Source: Jaapia argillacea MUCL 33604
Lineage: Eukaryota > Basidiomycota > Agaricomycetes > Jaapiales > Jaapiaceae
DNA: 64,000 nt
NCBI GenBank assembly: GCA_000697665.1
Contig: KL197712.1
Span: forward strand, 1,372,358 to 1,436,357
Direction: 5' to 3'
Both the position numbers and the translations under genes were made by a program. Position 1 is the first letter of the stretch. Each line of letters begins with the position of its first letter. The notes under the pieces were generated by a model that saw only the letters and a program-made list of their open reading frames with translations, was not told the DNA's origin and ran no database searches. Positions 45,345-57,010 of the stretch are shown in pieces.

Positions 45345-46385
45345 GATTGAATGTGTTACGAGGAGAGATACAGAGGTGAAAGATTGGAAAACACAGATAA
45401 CTCGGCCGCACCTTATGTATTTAGTGGACTCAAATGAAATGTGCTGACCTCATCAAAAACGATCCACTGTGCTTGGACTTCGGCCAATGTGGTTGTCCCT
45501 CTGGATCTTCACAATCTCAGGGAGGCTACAGTTTGGGTAGAGGAGGTTACTGTTGCCAAGTACATGGATTCATCCGATAAAGGCTGTTGCGGCGGGGTCA
45601 CTGAGAAGGGAAGGATCAGGGCATGAAGCTGCCGCCCAATATCAGGCAGAGGGTGAGCATATGGTGCTAGAAAGATTGGAATGGAGAGATGGAGCTATGG
45701 GTGTGACGAGGAAACTCGGAGTCTGCAAGCATTTTTCGATGGCGCAGTGAAGGGAGCAATACCCAAAGGACATCAATGAAGGCAGACGAAGGTCCCACAG
45801 AGGTCTGTGGAACTAAAGAGACTATGGGACGGGTCCTGGGAAACATGAGGACCATGGCTCTGGACCCATGAGGCTGAGTCTGTTTGCCGAAGAACACATG
45901 ACGTAGTCACTGCCATTTTAGGCTTAGGTGATGGATTTAGGTAAAATGTGCCTGATCTCAGTGGGACCAATCGAACGATCCCTCCAATTGATAAGTATCA
46001 CAAGGACGAAAAGGGTGACACTCCAAATCCAAACCCAGTCAATAATCATCGTGGCGCGGACTTGTATCATGCGAAGTCGCCTTCTTCACATTACTGTGTC
46101 ACTCAATTGCTGATTGAACCATCCTACACCGCACCCTTGTTACATCCACTTAGCCTTCCGCAGCCCGCAGCGTTCAGTCTTCCAATGCCACAAGTATATA
46201 GGGTAGATTTTGGGTCTAATATAATAGAATGCGAAAGGCTGCATGAGTGGCAGAGCCCGCTCCTATTCCACAATATATAGCCCAAAAAGTATGTGCTTTA
46301 TGAGCTCGAGCTTGCGTGACCAGTTGTGCACAAGCTAATTAACTCGGAGATATGTGAGGTCGAGGTGATGGAATGGGAGAATAGT
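45345..46385. other. 1-kb interval without identified gene
   Basis: Short overlapping frames only (for example 45441-45750 plus strand, 45667-45970 minus strand). No motif, intron pattern or tRNA was seen. Confidence 0.4.
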
Positions 46386-46551
46386 GGCGATTCCACAAAA
46401 GGAGACGCCTGGCGTTGCTATATTGGGATGGTTGGTGCCACGGTGCTGATACTACTCATTCACCGAGTTTTTTAACTTTCACCAAGTTGACACCAACCCT
46501 GTCGGCAACCCAATATAGCAACGCCAAGACTCACCTTTTCTGGAATCCCAC
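46386..46551. repeat. Foldback element upstream of the kinase gene
   Basis: The left arm (GATTCCACAAAAGGAGACGCC, then TGGCGTTGCTATATTGGG to 46427) pairs with the right arm (CCCAATATAGCAACGCCA at 46509-46526, followed by AGACTCACCTTTTCTGGAATCCC). The inner GGTTGGTG/CACCAACC also pair. The perfect core is 18 bp and the imperfect arms are about 60 nt, with a loop of about 60 nt. It ends about 140 bp before the kinase start codon. Confidence 0.8.
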
Positions 46552-46621
46552 CCCTTACCTCAACAAGCTTATGTGCATTTGGCGCAACTCTGGTCAATCC
46601 TACGCACACTTGATGTGCACC

Positions 46622-46629
46622 TATAAAAG
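46622..46629 (+). promoter_or_regulatory. Possible TATA box of the kinase gene
   Basis: TATAAAAG lies 61 bp before the ATG at 46690 and 71 bp after the foldback element. Position and sequence fit a core promoter. Confidence 0.45.
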
Positions 46630-46689
46630 AGGATCGGCCGCTGCGTTGGCCTCCCTGGTATCCAGCCACTCCTTTTCCCACTGTTCCGT

Positions 46690-47982
46690 ATGTCTTCCCC
46701 CATTTTGACCTCCAGCCTTAGGTGAACTCCTCTTCGTCGATTGATTCCCTCCCACCTCTACAATTACTTACTGTGTGAAAATAGGCCTCCGCCTCCTCCG
46801 CCTACACTATCGCCCTCACACCCCTTCCCTGATTTGAGCGCTGATATCACATCAATTGACCCCCTTCCACGAGCTCAAGGGTCCTTTTCGGATCTACATA
46901 AGGGGATGCTCGCCCATGGCATACCGGTAAGCCTGACCCTCCAGCACGACTGCCATACTATTTTCTGAATGTGCGATGAATCATCGTACAGGTCGCCATC
47001 AAGATCTTTAGAGTTTGCAACGACGACGATGCTAACATCCCGATCCTTGAGGTCAAGAATATCTATCCTCCCTTTCCTCCCTGCTCACACGTTACATGTA
47101 GCACTACCGCCGAGAGGTTCAGGCCCATGAGCTTCTTGGCCATAATCACCAGCACTTTGTGAAATTTCTTGGTGTAGCTACCATCGGACGCAGGCCCGCG
47201 ATCATTATGAAATGGTACGAGAACGGCAACACTACTCAGTACCTCCATCTCAACCCTCATGCCTCTGCCCGTCGCTATGTGAGCCCTTCGTGTACACTTT
47301 CTCTTCACTCAATTGATTCTCGTATGCCACTCTAGGCCCTCGACATCGTCAAAGGGATCAAGTCTTTGCACACTCATAACTCACCGATCACCCACGGCGA
47401 TTTGAAAGCAGTGAGTCGCCTTAACCGACATACACTCCATTCTCGCACCCGCTAATTTTATTTGGTAGACAAATATCGTGGTTGATGACGACGGCAATAT
47501 CCTCCTCGCCGACTTGGGCTCAGCTCGGATCGTCAACGACACTGCCGTCACCGCCGCCAACGTCGGTGGTTCGTGTCGATTTATGGCACCCGAGATGTTC
47601 CCCACCATTGTCGACGACGACACTCAATCGCCGCAGCCAACTCTCGCATCCGACATATGGTCCCTTGGCTGTACCATCGCAGAGGTATTTCATTCCCTAC
47701 CTCCATTCCACATCACACGCCTCATCACACGGCATGTAGATCATTACATTCAAAAAACCCTACCACACCCGCCGTTCTCACTCCCAGGTCGTCTGCTCGA
47801 TTGCAAACGGTATCCTTCCCTACACGGAAGTCAACTTCACCAACGACTGTATCAGAGAAGGAATCGCCGAATACAAAGACATTTGGCAGGTTCTCGAGAA
47901 GTGCTGGGTCATGGATCCAGCTCTCAGGCCGACCATTGTAGAATTCGAGGGCTTGGTGGAAAACCTGTTTGGCGCTTACTGA
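46690..47982 (+). CDS. TKL-like Ser/Thr protein kinase (kinase 1)
   Basis: From ATG 46690 six or more exons join. The N-terminal part (MSSPILTSSLRPPPPPP, FPDLSADITSIDPLPRAQGSFSDLHKGML) leads into a kinase domain. The VAIK lysine is at about 47001, HYRREVQAHELL is the probable C-helix with its Glu, and IIMKWYENGNTTQYL is the hinge. The catalytic loop is HGDLKATNIVV (His about 47393) and the metal loop reads DLG in LADLGSARI (47511). MAPEMFP is the APE motif and SDIWSLGCTIAEV and RPTIVEFEGL close the C lobe. The loop has Gly for the usual Arg (HGD not HRD) and Leu for Phe in DFG, both tolerated in this fungal group. The family has expanded in Agaricomycetes with no assigned pathway. It is a paralog of the kinase at 49682-51005. 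Confidence 0.85.
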
Positions 47983-48502
47983 GCATAGTTATGCCTCCCA
48001 TATTTCACTGTCAGCTATCTTCACGTTCTCACTCCATGTCGATATTGTAACTTTTCTTGATTTCGATTCTCTGTGGCCTAAGGGTGATATGTCTGCTTTC
48101 CGAGAGCTCGTTGTGTAAGCTCGAGTCAGTACTGAATCGAAAGCCCTCTGCCATTTATGTGCACAATCCCTACCATCAGCAAGAAACTCCTTGCGAACAG
48201 ACCACCGACACTAACGTAAGTGATCAAGAGAAAACCGAAACACTGTCCATTATATCGTCGCGGCTTGGAGTTCCCTTTTAGTCATCGGCTTGCACGCGTC
48301 AAGAAGAAATCGAAAACGGGCTGACCAAGTGGGTATCATGTAAGAAAAGAAAGACATGGCCTGAACAAAAAGCAACGCATACGAATTTTCACCCCTTCGG
48401 TTCCACTTGAGGGGGGACTCTGAGGGTGGGCTCCAGTTCAGTTACGGTGGTCTTCGAGCGTGGTCGACCTCACAACCCGGTGGAAGGATCTTGTAGAGGT
48501 AC
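47983..48502. other. Downstream region of kinase 1
   Basis: Nothing recognised. It presumably includes the 3' UTR. Confidence 0.4.
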
Positions 48503-49177
48503 TCACCTGTGCCGATCGATACCATTCCCATTGTCCAAGCCGATGAACTCGGCCTCTGGATAAGGAGGTCGTGCCCTGATAGTTTGATTGGTCACAGTGC
48601 GACGGTTGGAAAGGCTGGCGTTGCGGTGAAAGGACGATGCACTGGCCTGGGTCAGATCATTGGGTTGTCTTGGTGAGATTAAAATAATATTTGGCGAAAT
48701 CGAAGGTATGAAGACCAGGATGAGTATTGATACTGGGATTTCCGACATGGATCATCCAATTTATATTTGGATATGTTCTTAAATATATGAGCTGAATACA
48801 ATAATTGGTACTGGGGGACCATATCAGGATGGGAGTGAAACGGACTGGTATCGCTTCTGGCTGGAAATCCGGACCACGTCGTCCAAGATAAAAATTAGGG
48901 CTGGCCCATATCCGTGGAGCCCGAGCTCGCACATGGAGGGTGTTGTCAGAAAGTGGTGGAGTCGTCTCGAGGGGAGACTGTAGGTGGGAATTTGATACAT
49001 CATGCACGAAAATAGTGGCTTGCCGTCGTAGAAGTTGACCAGAGGACAACGAAGACGATTTGTGCGGATTCGACTCCGTTGACGTGTCCCATAATGAGCA
49101 CGGATAGTCGCGGGTCGGGTTGATTGGTGTCCTCGTTGAGTGAGTCGCAGAATTTGACGCTTCTCCACTTGGGTCAT
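48503..49177 (-). other. Unrecognised minus-strand coding-like cassette (copy 1 of 3)
   Basis: Open frames 48503-48748 and 48657-49049 overlap and could be joined by an intron. Typical segments are GLHTFDFAKYYFNLTK, NRRTVTNQT and AEFIGLDNGNGI. Two more diverged copies of the same block are at about 52217-52550 and 53076-53180 (shared GAGTCGAAGTAT and ATTGATACTGGG segments). I do not recognise a family and cannot say whether the protein is intact. Confidence 0.35.
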
Positions 49178-49681
49178 CTGAAATTAGCCATCAAGGTTTG
49201 CTTCTGACCCAGGCCTGCACAGCTTGCTTTTCGATGACCTTCCAACATTGGTTTCCACCCTCGTCATTCGACTGCATACCAGGCGCAGAGCCTATTGAGC
49301 ACAGCGATAATCTCTCGCACCGACCATGCCACTGTCCCCAGGCAACAACCAATGCAACGTCGACCTCCCTCGTTGCGTCACCACCTCGCCGACCGCGCAT
49401 CTCTTCCCTCTGTGACATCGCCGACCCAGTCAACAAACATCTCAAGTGCGACACGGTTCCTCAGGCGTGGTTGGGATTGGCTAGCCTCACTTCTTCGACA
49501 TCCCCTTTCTGCAGCCGTCGCCATCCAACTATACACCCGAGGCGGTGAGTTCGTTTTGAACTGTCGTCGTACCGTGATTACAATGGTTAGATATGCACAG
49601 TTGATATACGGGAAAGGTGCTTAGCACCGGCGACTAGCGACCCGTGGTAGAAAACGGGATGAGCAGACAGCTAATGATCTA

Positions 49682-51005
49682 TTATCTTGTCGACATTGTC
49701 CCAGACTGGAGAGAGGTTTGCAGCTCGGTCACGGAGGGCCTCTGGTTAGGTTCCATATCCCAGCACGGCGCGAGGACTTCCCAAAGCTCCTTCACCTTTT
49801 CCGCCCCATCCGGAATATCCGCGTTAAGGAAGCTCTCCTCGGTGTAGGGAAAATCACCCCTGGTGACCAAGGTGAAAATCTGAACATCATAGTGGTACCG
49901 CTGGAAGGGGACTTTCAAGGTGACGACCTGTCATTGCTAATGTCAGATATCTGTAGATATTACCGGAACAGGACGAACCTCAGCCAAGGTGCCGCCGAGG
50001 GAATAAATGTCAGATTCCTTCGTTGGGGGCCCGGGTAGGTCATCGTCGTCCATTGGGAGGGAATTCAAAATCTCAGGGGCCGTCCATCGGACGGTACCAC
50101 TCCAATTAACAACACTCGGCTCGGTCTGGTCTAGGACACGAGCTGAACCGAAGTCCGATAGAACGGCGTGGCCATCCTCTCCAACGAGGACGTTGCGCTA
50201 TGAGCAGTGGACCGTGAGTTAGTAATTTTTTGTATCGGTGCAAATGATACTCACTGCCTTGAGGTCTCCGTGAATGATAGTTGGGGTGTGCATATGCAAG
50301 TACTTCAGGGCTTCGACGATGTCGGTGACCTAGGAAAGTTGTCAAATCATTGTTGCCGGTTATTGTGGATGAGACTCGCCAGGGGAAGTCGAAGCATATC
50401 CGGATTGCGGCGAATATGTCCAACAATATCTCCATTGATATACCACTTCATAACTAGGGCAGGAACCCTTCCGATGGTTGCGACTCCAAAAACCTCTGCG
50501 ATATATTTTTTATCGAGTTGAAGTTCGTAAATCTCTCTCTCTTGACGGGCGTGCTGCGTGTTGATATCAGCGACAATATAGTCCATGCAGCGAACGGCGA
50601 CATACTTCGGAAATTCGAGGACAGTTTTCGACATTCTTACATGTCCGATGCATCTTGACAGCCACCTAGCACGGGTTCTATGATCTGGATACCCTGGAGA
50701 CTGAAACTTCGCCATCACTTACCTTGATGTCACGGTCGTCCAGAGCGTTGTTGAGAACATAAATGTCGGAGTAGGCACCCATGGCATCGGGGAGAACACT
50801 GGTTTGGTTGATGGCGGATGTCAGATCTGGAAGCGACTTTGACCTTCCGAGGATTCTCGACGCTTGCACATATTGTTGAATGACTCTGTCTCTGTTGGTG
50901 TTGAGAGTCAGTGCTGGAGAGGAGGATGGTCAGACTGACTGAGATCACTCACCCAATGGTGGAGCCGGAGGCCACTGGAGGCTGGTTAGAAAAGAGTATT
51001 CCCAT
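49682..51005 (-). CDS. TKL-like Ser/Thr protein kinase (kinase 2)
   Basis: From ATG 51003-51005 (MGILFSNQPPVASGSTI) exons join RDRVIQQYVQASRILGRSKSLPDL, then SDIYVLNNALDDRDI and VAVKMHRT (lysine of the N lobe). The next blocks are QHARQEREIYELQLDKK, VFGVATIGRVPALVMKWYINGD, the catalytic loop HGDLKARNVLV, an intact DFG in LSDFGSARV, TAPEIL and SDIYSLGGTLAEV, ending RPSVTELQTSLQS. The intron between VAVKMHRT and YVAVRCMD would be only about 36 nt. Alternatively that small exon is skipped, which would leave VAVR in place of VAVK. Kinase 1 shares GVATIGR.PA..MKWY and the HGDLKA exon border, so the two arose by duplication. A scrap of this gene's 3' end lies at 27830-27935. Confidence 0.8.
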
Positions 51006-52216
51006 CACTTCGTTCCTTCGTCAAGACTAGATATGAGCTGGGTCGGAAATGGGTCTTTAGGAGACTCGCACATGTCGCAAGTTGGGGCCACGTCCTTTTA
51101 TGTGAGGGTTGACCTTAACTTCTGTCACATTGTCAAGTGGCTCACCAACGTACTTCGGACCACACTAGGACACAGCCGTCCTTCTCCCAAGGATACATCA
51201 GCTTGATCTCAGATCCGAATTTAGGACAAGTCCGTAAAACCCCTCTTGGAAATGATGTATCCGGGCACGTTTAGGTTATCATCCTTCAGGATGCAAGTCC
51301 ACGATGCTTATTGGTTGCGTCTGGCTGGCTCTTTTAGATTCCCTTTCTGTTCTCATGATATCCGTTCTCATGTGTTGTCCCTCAGCCGTAATATCAAACC
51401 CATTCCCCCACTCAAATAGTTGTTCGACTTATAAGTAGTCCAAATCACCAACCAACAACCGTAATCGGTACTTTAAAAGTCTGCCTGCTGGTTCTTTTTG
51501 ATGCGGCGTGGGCGTCAGCTCCAAGCCGTCAGTTTTGCTTCAGACCCTCGAAGGGTACCGCCAAATGCTTGGATTAACCACAGATCCCTGGACCTGCCGA
51601 TGAGTCAAAGTATCCAGCCCATTTGTGATGCGCCGACACACTTCGGACACACTAGAACGCAGCTGCCATTTCGACCAAGGATACATCATGTTGGCCTAGA
51701 CAGATCCGAATCTGGCACAAGTCCGTAACCCTGCTTGGGAACGATGTATCCGGGTGCGTTAAGGTATGTTGAGGTCATCAACCCATCAATGCCTGCACAA
51801 GGAGCCGGGGAAGCGGGTTGGATGGGCGCTCGGAGTCCGCCGAGAGAATCCCAAGGCTAATCCCAATTGTTTACCAAAATCGAATCCCGAGCAAGGAGCA
51901 AGGTTGTTCCTGGAGTCCGATTCAGCCTAGCTCATCGATGTGCCGCGCATGGATGCTGGAATCAGAATGAAGACACCATCCGGCCTGATTGCGGAAAGGC
52001 CTCAAGGCTGAATTGAGAGCGGGAATGGCGAAGACATCGTAATCCGAAGTTCAATGCAGATTTGACTTTGTTATAAGGGTGGACCACTGTGGAACAGCGG
52101 CTCGTCGATTTGCCAGCATGGATGACGGAAGATACCATTGGACCTGGTTGTAGAATCGAAGCGCGAACCAGAAGCCAATGGATTATAGTGAATTGCGACT
52201 GGGAACGTATGAATGA
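51006..52216. other. Gene-poor interval with a direct repeat
   Basis: Apart from the 120-bp repeat listed separately, no coding signal was recognised. It includes the upstream region of kinase 2. Confidence 0.4.
51160..51770. repeat. Direct repeat, two copies of about 115 bp, 483 bp apart
   Basis: 51166-51280 (CACACTAGGACACAGC...AAGGATACATCA...CAGATCCGAAT...AATGATGTATCCGGGC) is matched by 51649-51768 with about 80-85% identity. Each copy also contains a short internal inverted pair, GGATACATCA and TGATGTATCC, so each could fold as a hairpin. Confidence 0.75.
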
Positions 52217-53414
52217 TTAAGAATATCTTTTGGAGTTGTGTCCTAATATTTTTGGTTGGTCATACTTAGTGTGGCGGTTGGAAAGTTCGGCCTTGTAATG
52301 AAAGGCAATGTACTGAACTGTTTCATGACGTTGACTTGTGTTGGAGGCAATGGTGAAGCTACATTGTGCGGAGTCGAAGTATAAAGCCCAGAATATTGAT
52401 ACTGGGTTTCCCTCGTGGATCACCCAGTTGGTGTCTGAAATGAGATAATATCTGATGGGGGTGCTGTGAGATGTGTAAGCTTGAATGCAATAACTGATAC
52501 CGGGGGAGCAGATTAGGATGGGAGACTGCGGTAACGGATGAGGCCACTATGGGCCTCCCAGTTTCGGATCGTACTTACATATATCCCCAACCACGAGCGA
52601 CGAAACCTTGTATAACGTCAGGACTCTATGTCTGTAAAATCGCTGCCACCAAACCGCAACTTGGCAAACCAACGGGCCGAATTTGTCTGAAAGAGTGTGC
52701 TCCTGAAAAAGACAAGACCCGAACATTGAGCGGAAGCCGGTGGCTGGATAAGGGAGGGGAATGGAAAGCAGAAGGTTCGAAGTTTGCGAGGACTACGTAC
52801 CATCCGGCCAGAGTGAATCCAGGCGCCGCTGCCGCTGAAGAGGGCGGAGAATAGAGAAGACGCCGGAATGTCGAACCCGGCACCAATGCTTCACCGCAAC
52901 GGTGACGGATGGATGAACCGATAAGATTTGAGTGGAGGGGGAATGGAAGGACGGGAAATGGAGGGAAGAAGGAAGAAGGGAGTGTATTTGGTACACTGAT
53001 CTTCAATGCGGAGGACAAGGTATAGTGGAGAAGGGCAATGAACTCGGGCGAGATTTTGACAGTTAGAGCTTGAAATCAGGGACCGGCGTCACAGATGGGG
53101 AGGGTAATTTCGGCCGGAGTCGAAGTATGAGGACCACAACAATGGGGTTTCCGTGTATCAACCAATATCGGGAACTCAGGCTGGTGAGCATGTAGGCAAT
53201 AACGGAGCGACAAGCACTGCAGTTCCTTCTCGCTGAGAATCCGGATCATGCTGACCGAGATAACAAGGCATGCGCTGTGGATACCACTGAAGACAAAACT
53301 ACTTCTTACGATGTTTCTCTGCCAAGGATAATCTGGGGGATCGGAGACGTTCATTTCCCGGTGGGAAATTCGACGCACCCCGTTTCGGCTGTAGCCACGT
53401 GGCCGGTAAGCCAT
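52217..53414 (-). other. Two further diverged copies of the 48.5-49.2 kb cassette
   Basis: 52217-52550 shares with copy 1 the blocks around GATACTGGG, GTGGATCA(T/C)CCA and GGAGCAGATTAGGATGGGAG. 53076-53180 shares GGAGTCGAAGTATGAGGACC and the following Gly/Val codons. Between them (52626-53018) is a Pro/Ser-rich minus-strand frame of unclear status. No copy forms a full gene that I can defend. Confidence 0.35.
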
Positions 53415-53642
53415 GTGATGAGGAGATCAGTTGTCCCTCCCAACCGCTGTTTCTCTCGTTCCCAGCCAGGCCAACCAAAGACTGTTCGTCTTTGCCTTGC
53501 TTTCCCTCTTTCTCAGTTTGCCAGCACGACCGACACTCGTTTATTATACGCTCTTTCCCCCCACAATCTTTTCTTGTCTCCGGTGCCTCAATAGTCCTCA
53601 AGCTGTCGACATCTTGTTTCCGAAAAAACCCATCGCGACACC

Positions 53643-55747
53643 ATGAACAATAAAATGACCCTTCATCGAAGAGGAAGACGAAACGGCTTTGCTCGTGCAC
53701 TGTTTCCTCGGTTCAGCCCAACCGCGATATTTACTCAGCCTGCCACAACTGCAGCGGCTCCGCCTCCAACACAATCCGTCGCCTCGACCCCTCCTCCAGA
53801 TACCAGTGAGTTTGTGTGTGCACACGTGGTTCTGTAAGACTGAAGGAACTCCCAAGGTAAACCACCACCTCCTACTTCCAGTTCGCCTGCAGCTCCTCCC
53901 CCTGGCACCACATCGACTACCCAGCAAGCCGCTCCTGCTACGACCTCCAGCACCCCTCCCCCCACTACGACGACGACCTCTGCAGCTGCAAATGCCCCTA
54001 CTACGACTTCTACTCCAGCTGTCGTCATTGTCACTGCTCCCGCCACTGTGAGACCATGTCTCTGTAGTTGCGATTAGCTTGGTTACTCACTTACACCCCT
54101 CTTAGGTCGCGACGTCTTCGACATTCAAGGCCTCAGTTCCCACATCATATCGTTCTTTGCCTCCTATCACCACCATTGTCAACACTGCTGGAGCTGCATC
54201 GCCGACAGTCTCAGCGGGATCGACGTCTGGGTCATCTTCGAGCGTCGGACCTATGATTGGTGGTGTGGCAGCAGGTATTGCAGGGTTGGGTTTAATCTCG
54301 ATTGTTGTGATGTACTTTATGGTGAGTTCATACTCATGTGCCTCCGATCAAAAGATCTGGCTCAAGCTTGGTCGTCTTGTAGCGCAAGCACAGGGAGAAG
54401 GAAGATGCGGCAGCTTTCAGCGCGAGCGATTTCAGAAGGCAATCAGTCATGATCTCCGACGAGGGCGGTCCTAGTTCTCGCCGTGGTCCTCGTCCCCCGA
54501 CCATGATCGAGAGGCACATGGCTAATGCAGGAGGACCGGCTGCCATGCCCTCTCTCCAACGACAACAAGGCTACGATGCGTACAATAATCCTGGTCAGGG
54601 CTATGGTGGACAAGGATATGGTGCAGGTTATGGGCAACAGGGTCAGGCTCAATACGCACAATCATCTTACAATCCCGGCGAACTTATGCGAACTCCGTCA
54701 ACTAATGGTCCTCATGTTCAATCGCCATATACCGCTCAGCCATTCTTCTCCCAGTATGACCAAACACCTCTTGGATCTCCCGTCTCGGTCGCTCCGTATG
54801 GTTCGGCGTATAATGACCAAGGCCAACTGATCCGCCAGCCGTCCACTGCTGGATACGTCAACCAAGGCCAGCTTGCTCGCCAACCATCCTCTGTCGGGTA
54901 CGTCGACCAAGGCCAGCTCGCTCGTCAACCGTCCTCTGCCGGATATCCCAACCAAAGCCAGCTCGCTCGTCAACCGTCCTCTGCCGGATATCCCAACCAA
55001 AGCCAGCTCGCTCGTCAACCTTCCTCTGCCGGATATCCCAACCAAAGCCAGCTCGCTCGCCAACCTTCTACTGGCTATATGAATGTTGCCGCATCACCTA
55101 TCACCAGACAGCCTTCCATGGGTGGCCAATATCCCGTCATCACCAGACAGAACTCGAGCGGTCCACATTCGCCCTCTGTCGAGGGTGATAGTTATGTTGA
55201 TCTCAGCAGGAGTTCGGTCACTCCTTTCCAAGCTCAACAATACGAGGAGATATCGAGGAAGTTGGGCTCAGAACCACCGATGGGTATGCCAGGTGTTGTT
55301 GAGGAAGACGAGTATTCTCAACATCCTATGTCTCCTCCCAACCACACCTCGCCGTTTGCAGATCCAGGTGCTAATGGGTCGAGGGCTCCCTCTCCGTATA
55401 GCCACCAAGACAATGGCGAAATGGCCATGCCTGCTCCTCCCTCTCCTGCGTATACCAGTCACTCGAGGATCACTTCCAACCCCCCTACTTTACCGGAGAT
55501 CGAGCATAACAAGGGTTTCTCACCTGTCTCAATGGAGTTCCCTAACCCTTCAGGGGGGAACGCCAAATCGAGTCCTTTGGCGATGGAGTACAAGCCGGCT
55601 AATGGCTCGGCTGGGCCACAAGAACCTGCTGGTGCTTTGACGAGGGATAATATGGTTCATGCTCAGGGTCAGGTTTCGGAGAGGAAGAAAGCTGAATCGG
55701 TTTATAGTATGGCTTATGACCCTGAGGATGCGTATGGTGGTATCTAA
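53643..55747 (+). CDS. Single-pass Ser/Thr/Pro-rich membrane protein with repeat-rich cytoplasmic tail
   Basis: ATG 53643, with introns near 53807-53855, 54050-54106 and 54321-54380. The ectodomain is mucin-like, rich in Thr, Ser, Pro and Ala (TTSSTPPPTTTTTSAAANAPTTTSTP). One transmembrane helix follows (MIGGVAAGIAGLGLISIVVMYFM), then a basic stop-transfer (RKHREKED). The long tail is rich in Gly, Gln, Tyr, Ser and Pro, holds a 15-residue repeat (QLARQPSSAGYPNQS), and ends SVYSMAYDPEDAYGGI. The layout resembles cell-wall stress sensors (Wsc/Mid2-like), but no WSC domain is present, so only a surface-sensor or signalling role is suggested. A C/T-rich untranslated region follows. Confidence 0.8.
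54817..55075 (+). repeat. 45-bp coding tandem repeat, about six units
   Basis: Units encoding (G/S)QLxRQPSxxGYxNQ/D follow each other every 45 bp. The three central units (about 54945-55075) are almost identical at DNA level (CCAACCAAAGCCAGCTCGCT), while the first two are more diverged. The repeat number is likely to vary between strains. Confidence 0.9.
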
Positions 55748-57010
55748 GGGTGTTAGTTGGCATGTTGTTGTGTTGGAGAGGAGAACGCACGACACCTCCA
55801 AATCGGGTTGTCGAATTGCTTTCTTGTCTGACTCTTGTTGTTCGGTCAATGCTCTTCCTTGTTACTCTTCCCTTTTCCTCCCCTCGTCGTCCACCGTGGA
55901 TCGGTCGTGCTCGTCCCGCTGGTGGATCCTTTCCTTCCTATGTGTCGTTGCTTCCCCCCACACATACACACATTCCCCCATCGCCTTTGTTCTGTGTTCA
56001 TTTGGTGTCCGCTTTAGGCTTGCCCCAAAGCTCTTTTCGTTGTCTACTTCATCAAAGCGGTGATGTGTTGGTGACGACGAAACTGGAGTTCGCTGGGTTC
56101 ACTCTCTCTCCCCCCCCCTTTCCCCCTCTTCCCTTTCTAACATTGTCGTTCTTCATACCAGTGGTACCCCCCTCCCCCCCTTCTCTTTTGAAAGTGATGT
56201 TTGTGGGTTTTTAGAGTAGGATTTCTTTTTTTTTCGTTCGTTGTAGAAGTGGTTTCTTTGGTGATGTTGGTGGATCACTGAGCCCTGTATACCCATTTGA
56301 TGGTTTTGTGTATGTAGATGAATGTTGAGGTTTGAGGTTATCTTATTCGTGCTCTCTAATGTCCGTCACATGATCTCAAACCTGTCCTTGAACCGTACCG
56401 TTTCCGCGGATCTCTGCTCTGACGCGTCCTTGGGCTTGAGATTCAGAGCAAGGGATGGAAAGAAACTATCTTTTCATGCGTTTCATCGATACCCGAGGAC
56501 AGAGCAACAGTCGAATTGACTCTGGCTCCAAGCCTGCGGCTGATGATCTGTTTTCAAGATCTCACGGCGTCTTGTCACTTTCTACCTAGCTCTGACGCAC
56601 GTTCACACCATCTCCTCGTCCATGAAACAGAAGACATCCGGCTGGCCGTTGCTTTGCAGGTTTGGACATCTTGGAAAGCTTGGAGGACTCGCACAAGATA
56701 TCCATGACTTTCAGGGGCCCGCTGGCGAACAACGTCGAGATAGCCTCGGTTTTCGAGGGCTGGTTTCATCACTCTGAGCATACATACCATTGGTATCACG
56801 ATGGTTCCGATCCTCGTACGATTTCCACTACGCCCTTCGCTAAACAGGACGCTCAGTACCAGGACATCATTTCTTCCGGACTTGTTCTCAGCAAGAGCGT
56901 CTCTTTGGATGGCTCTATAAAGCCTCTGTGTCTGTTCTCTCCCTTCGAGCCATCCTCTCATTCAACGGTCTGTTATCATCTCATCCCCCCGCCTAACCCC
57001 TACATCTGCT
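55748..57010. other. Intergenic region, C/T-rich at its start
   Basis: 55780-56230 is rich in CCCTCCCC and CTTTT runs, consistent with a 3' UTR. A plus-strand frame around 56662-57042 has some codon structure but no recognised motif and no clear link to the membrane-protein gene that starts at 57011. Confidence 0.45.
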
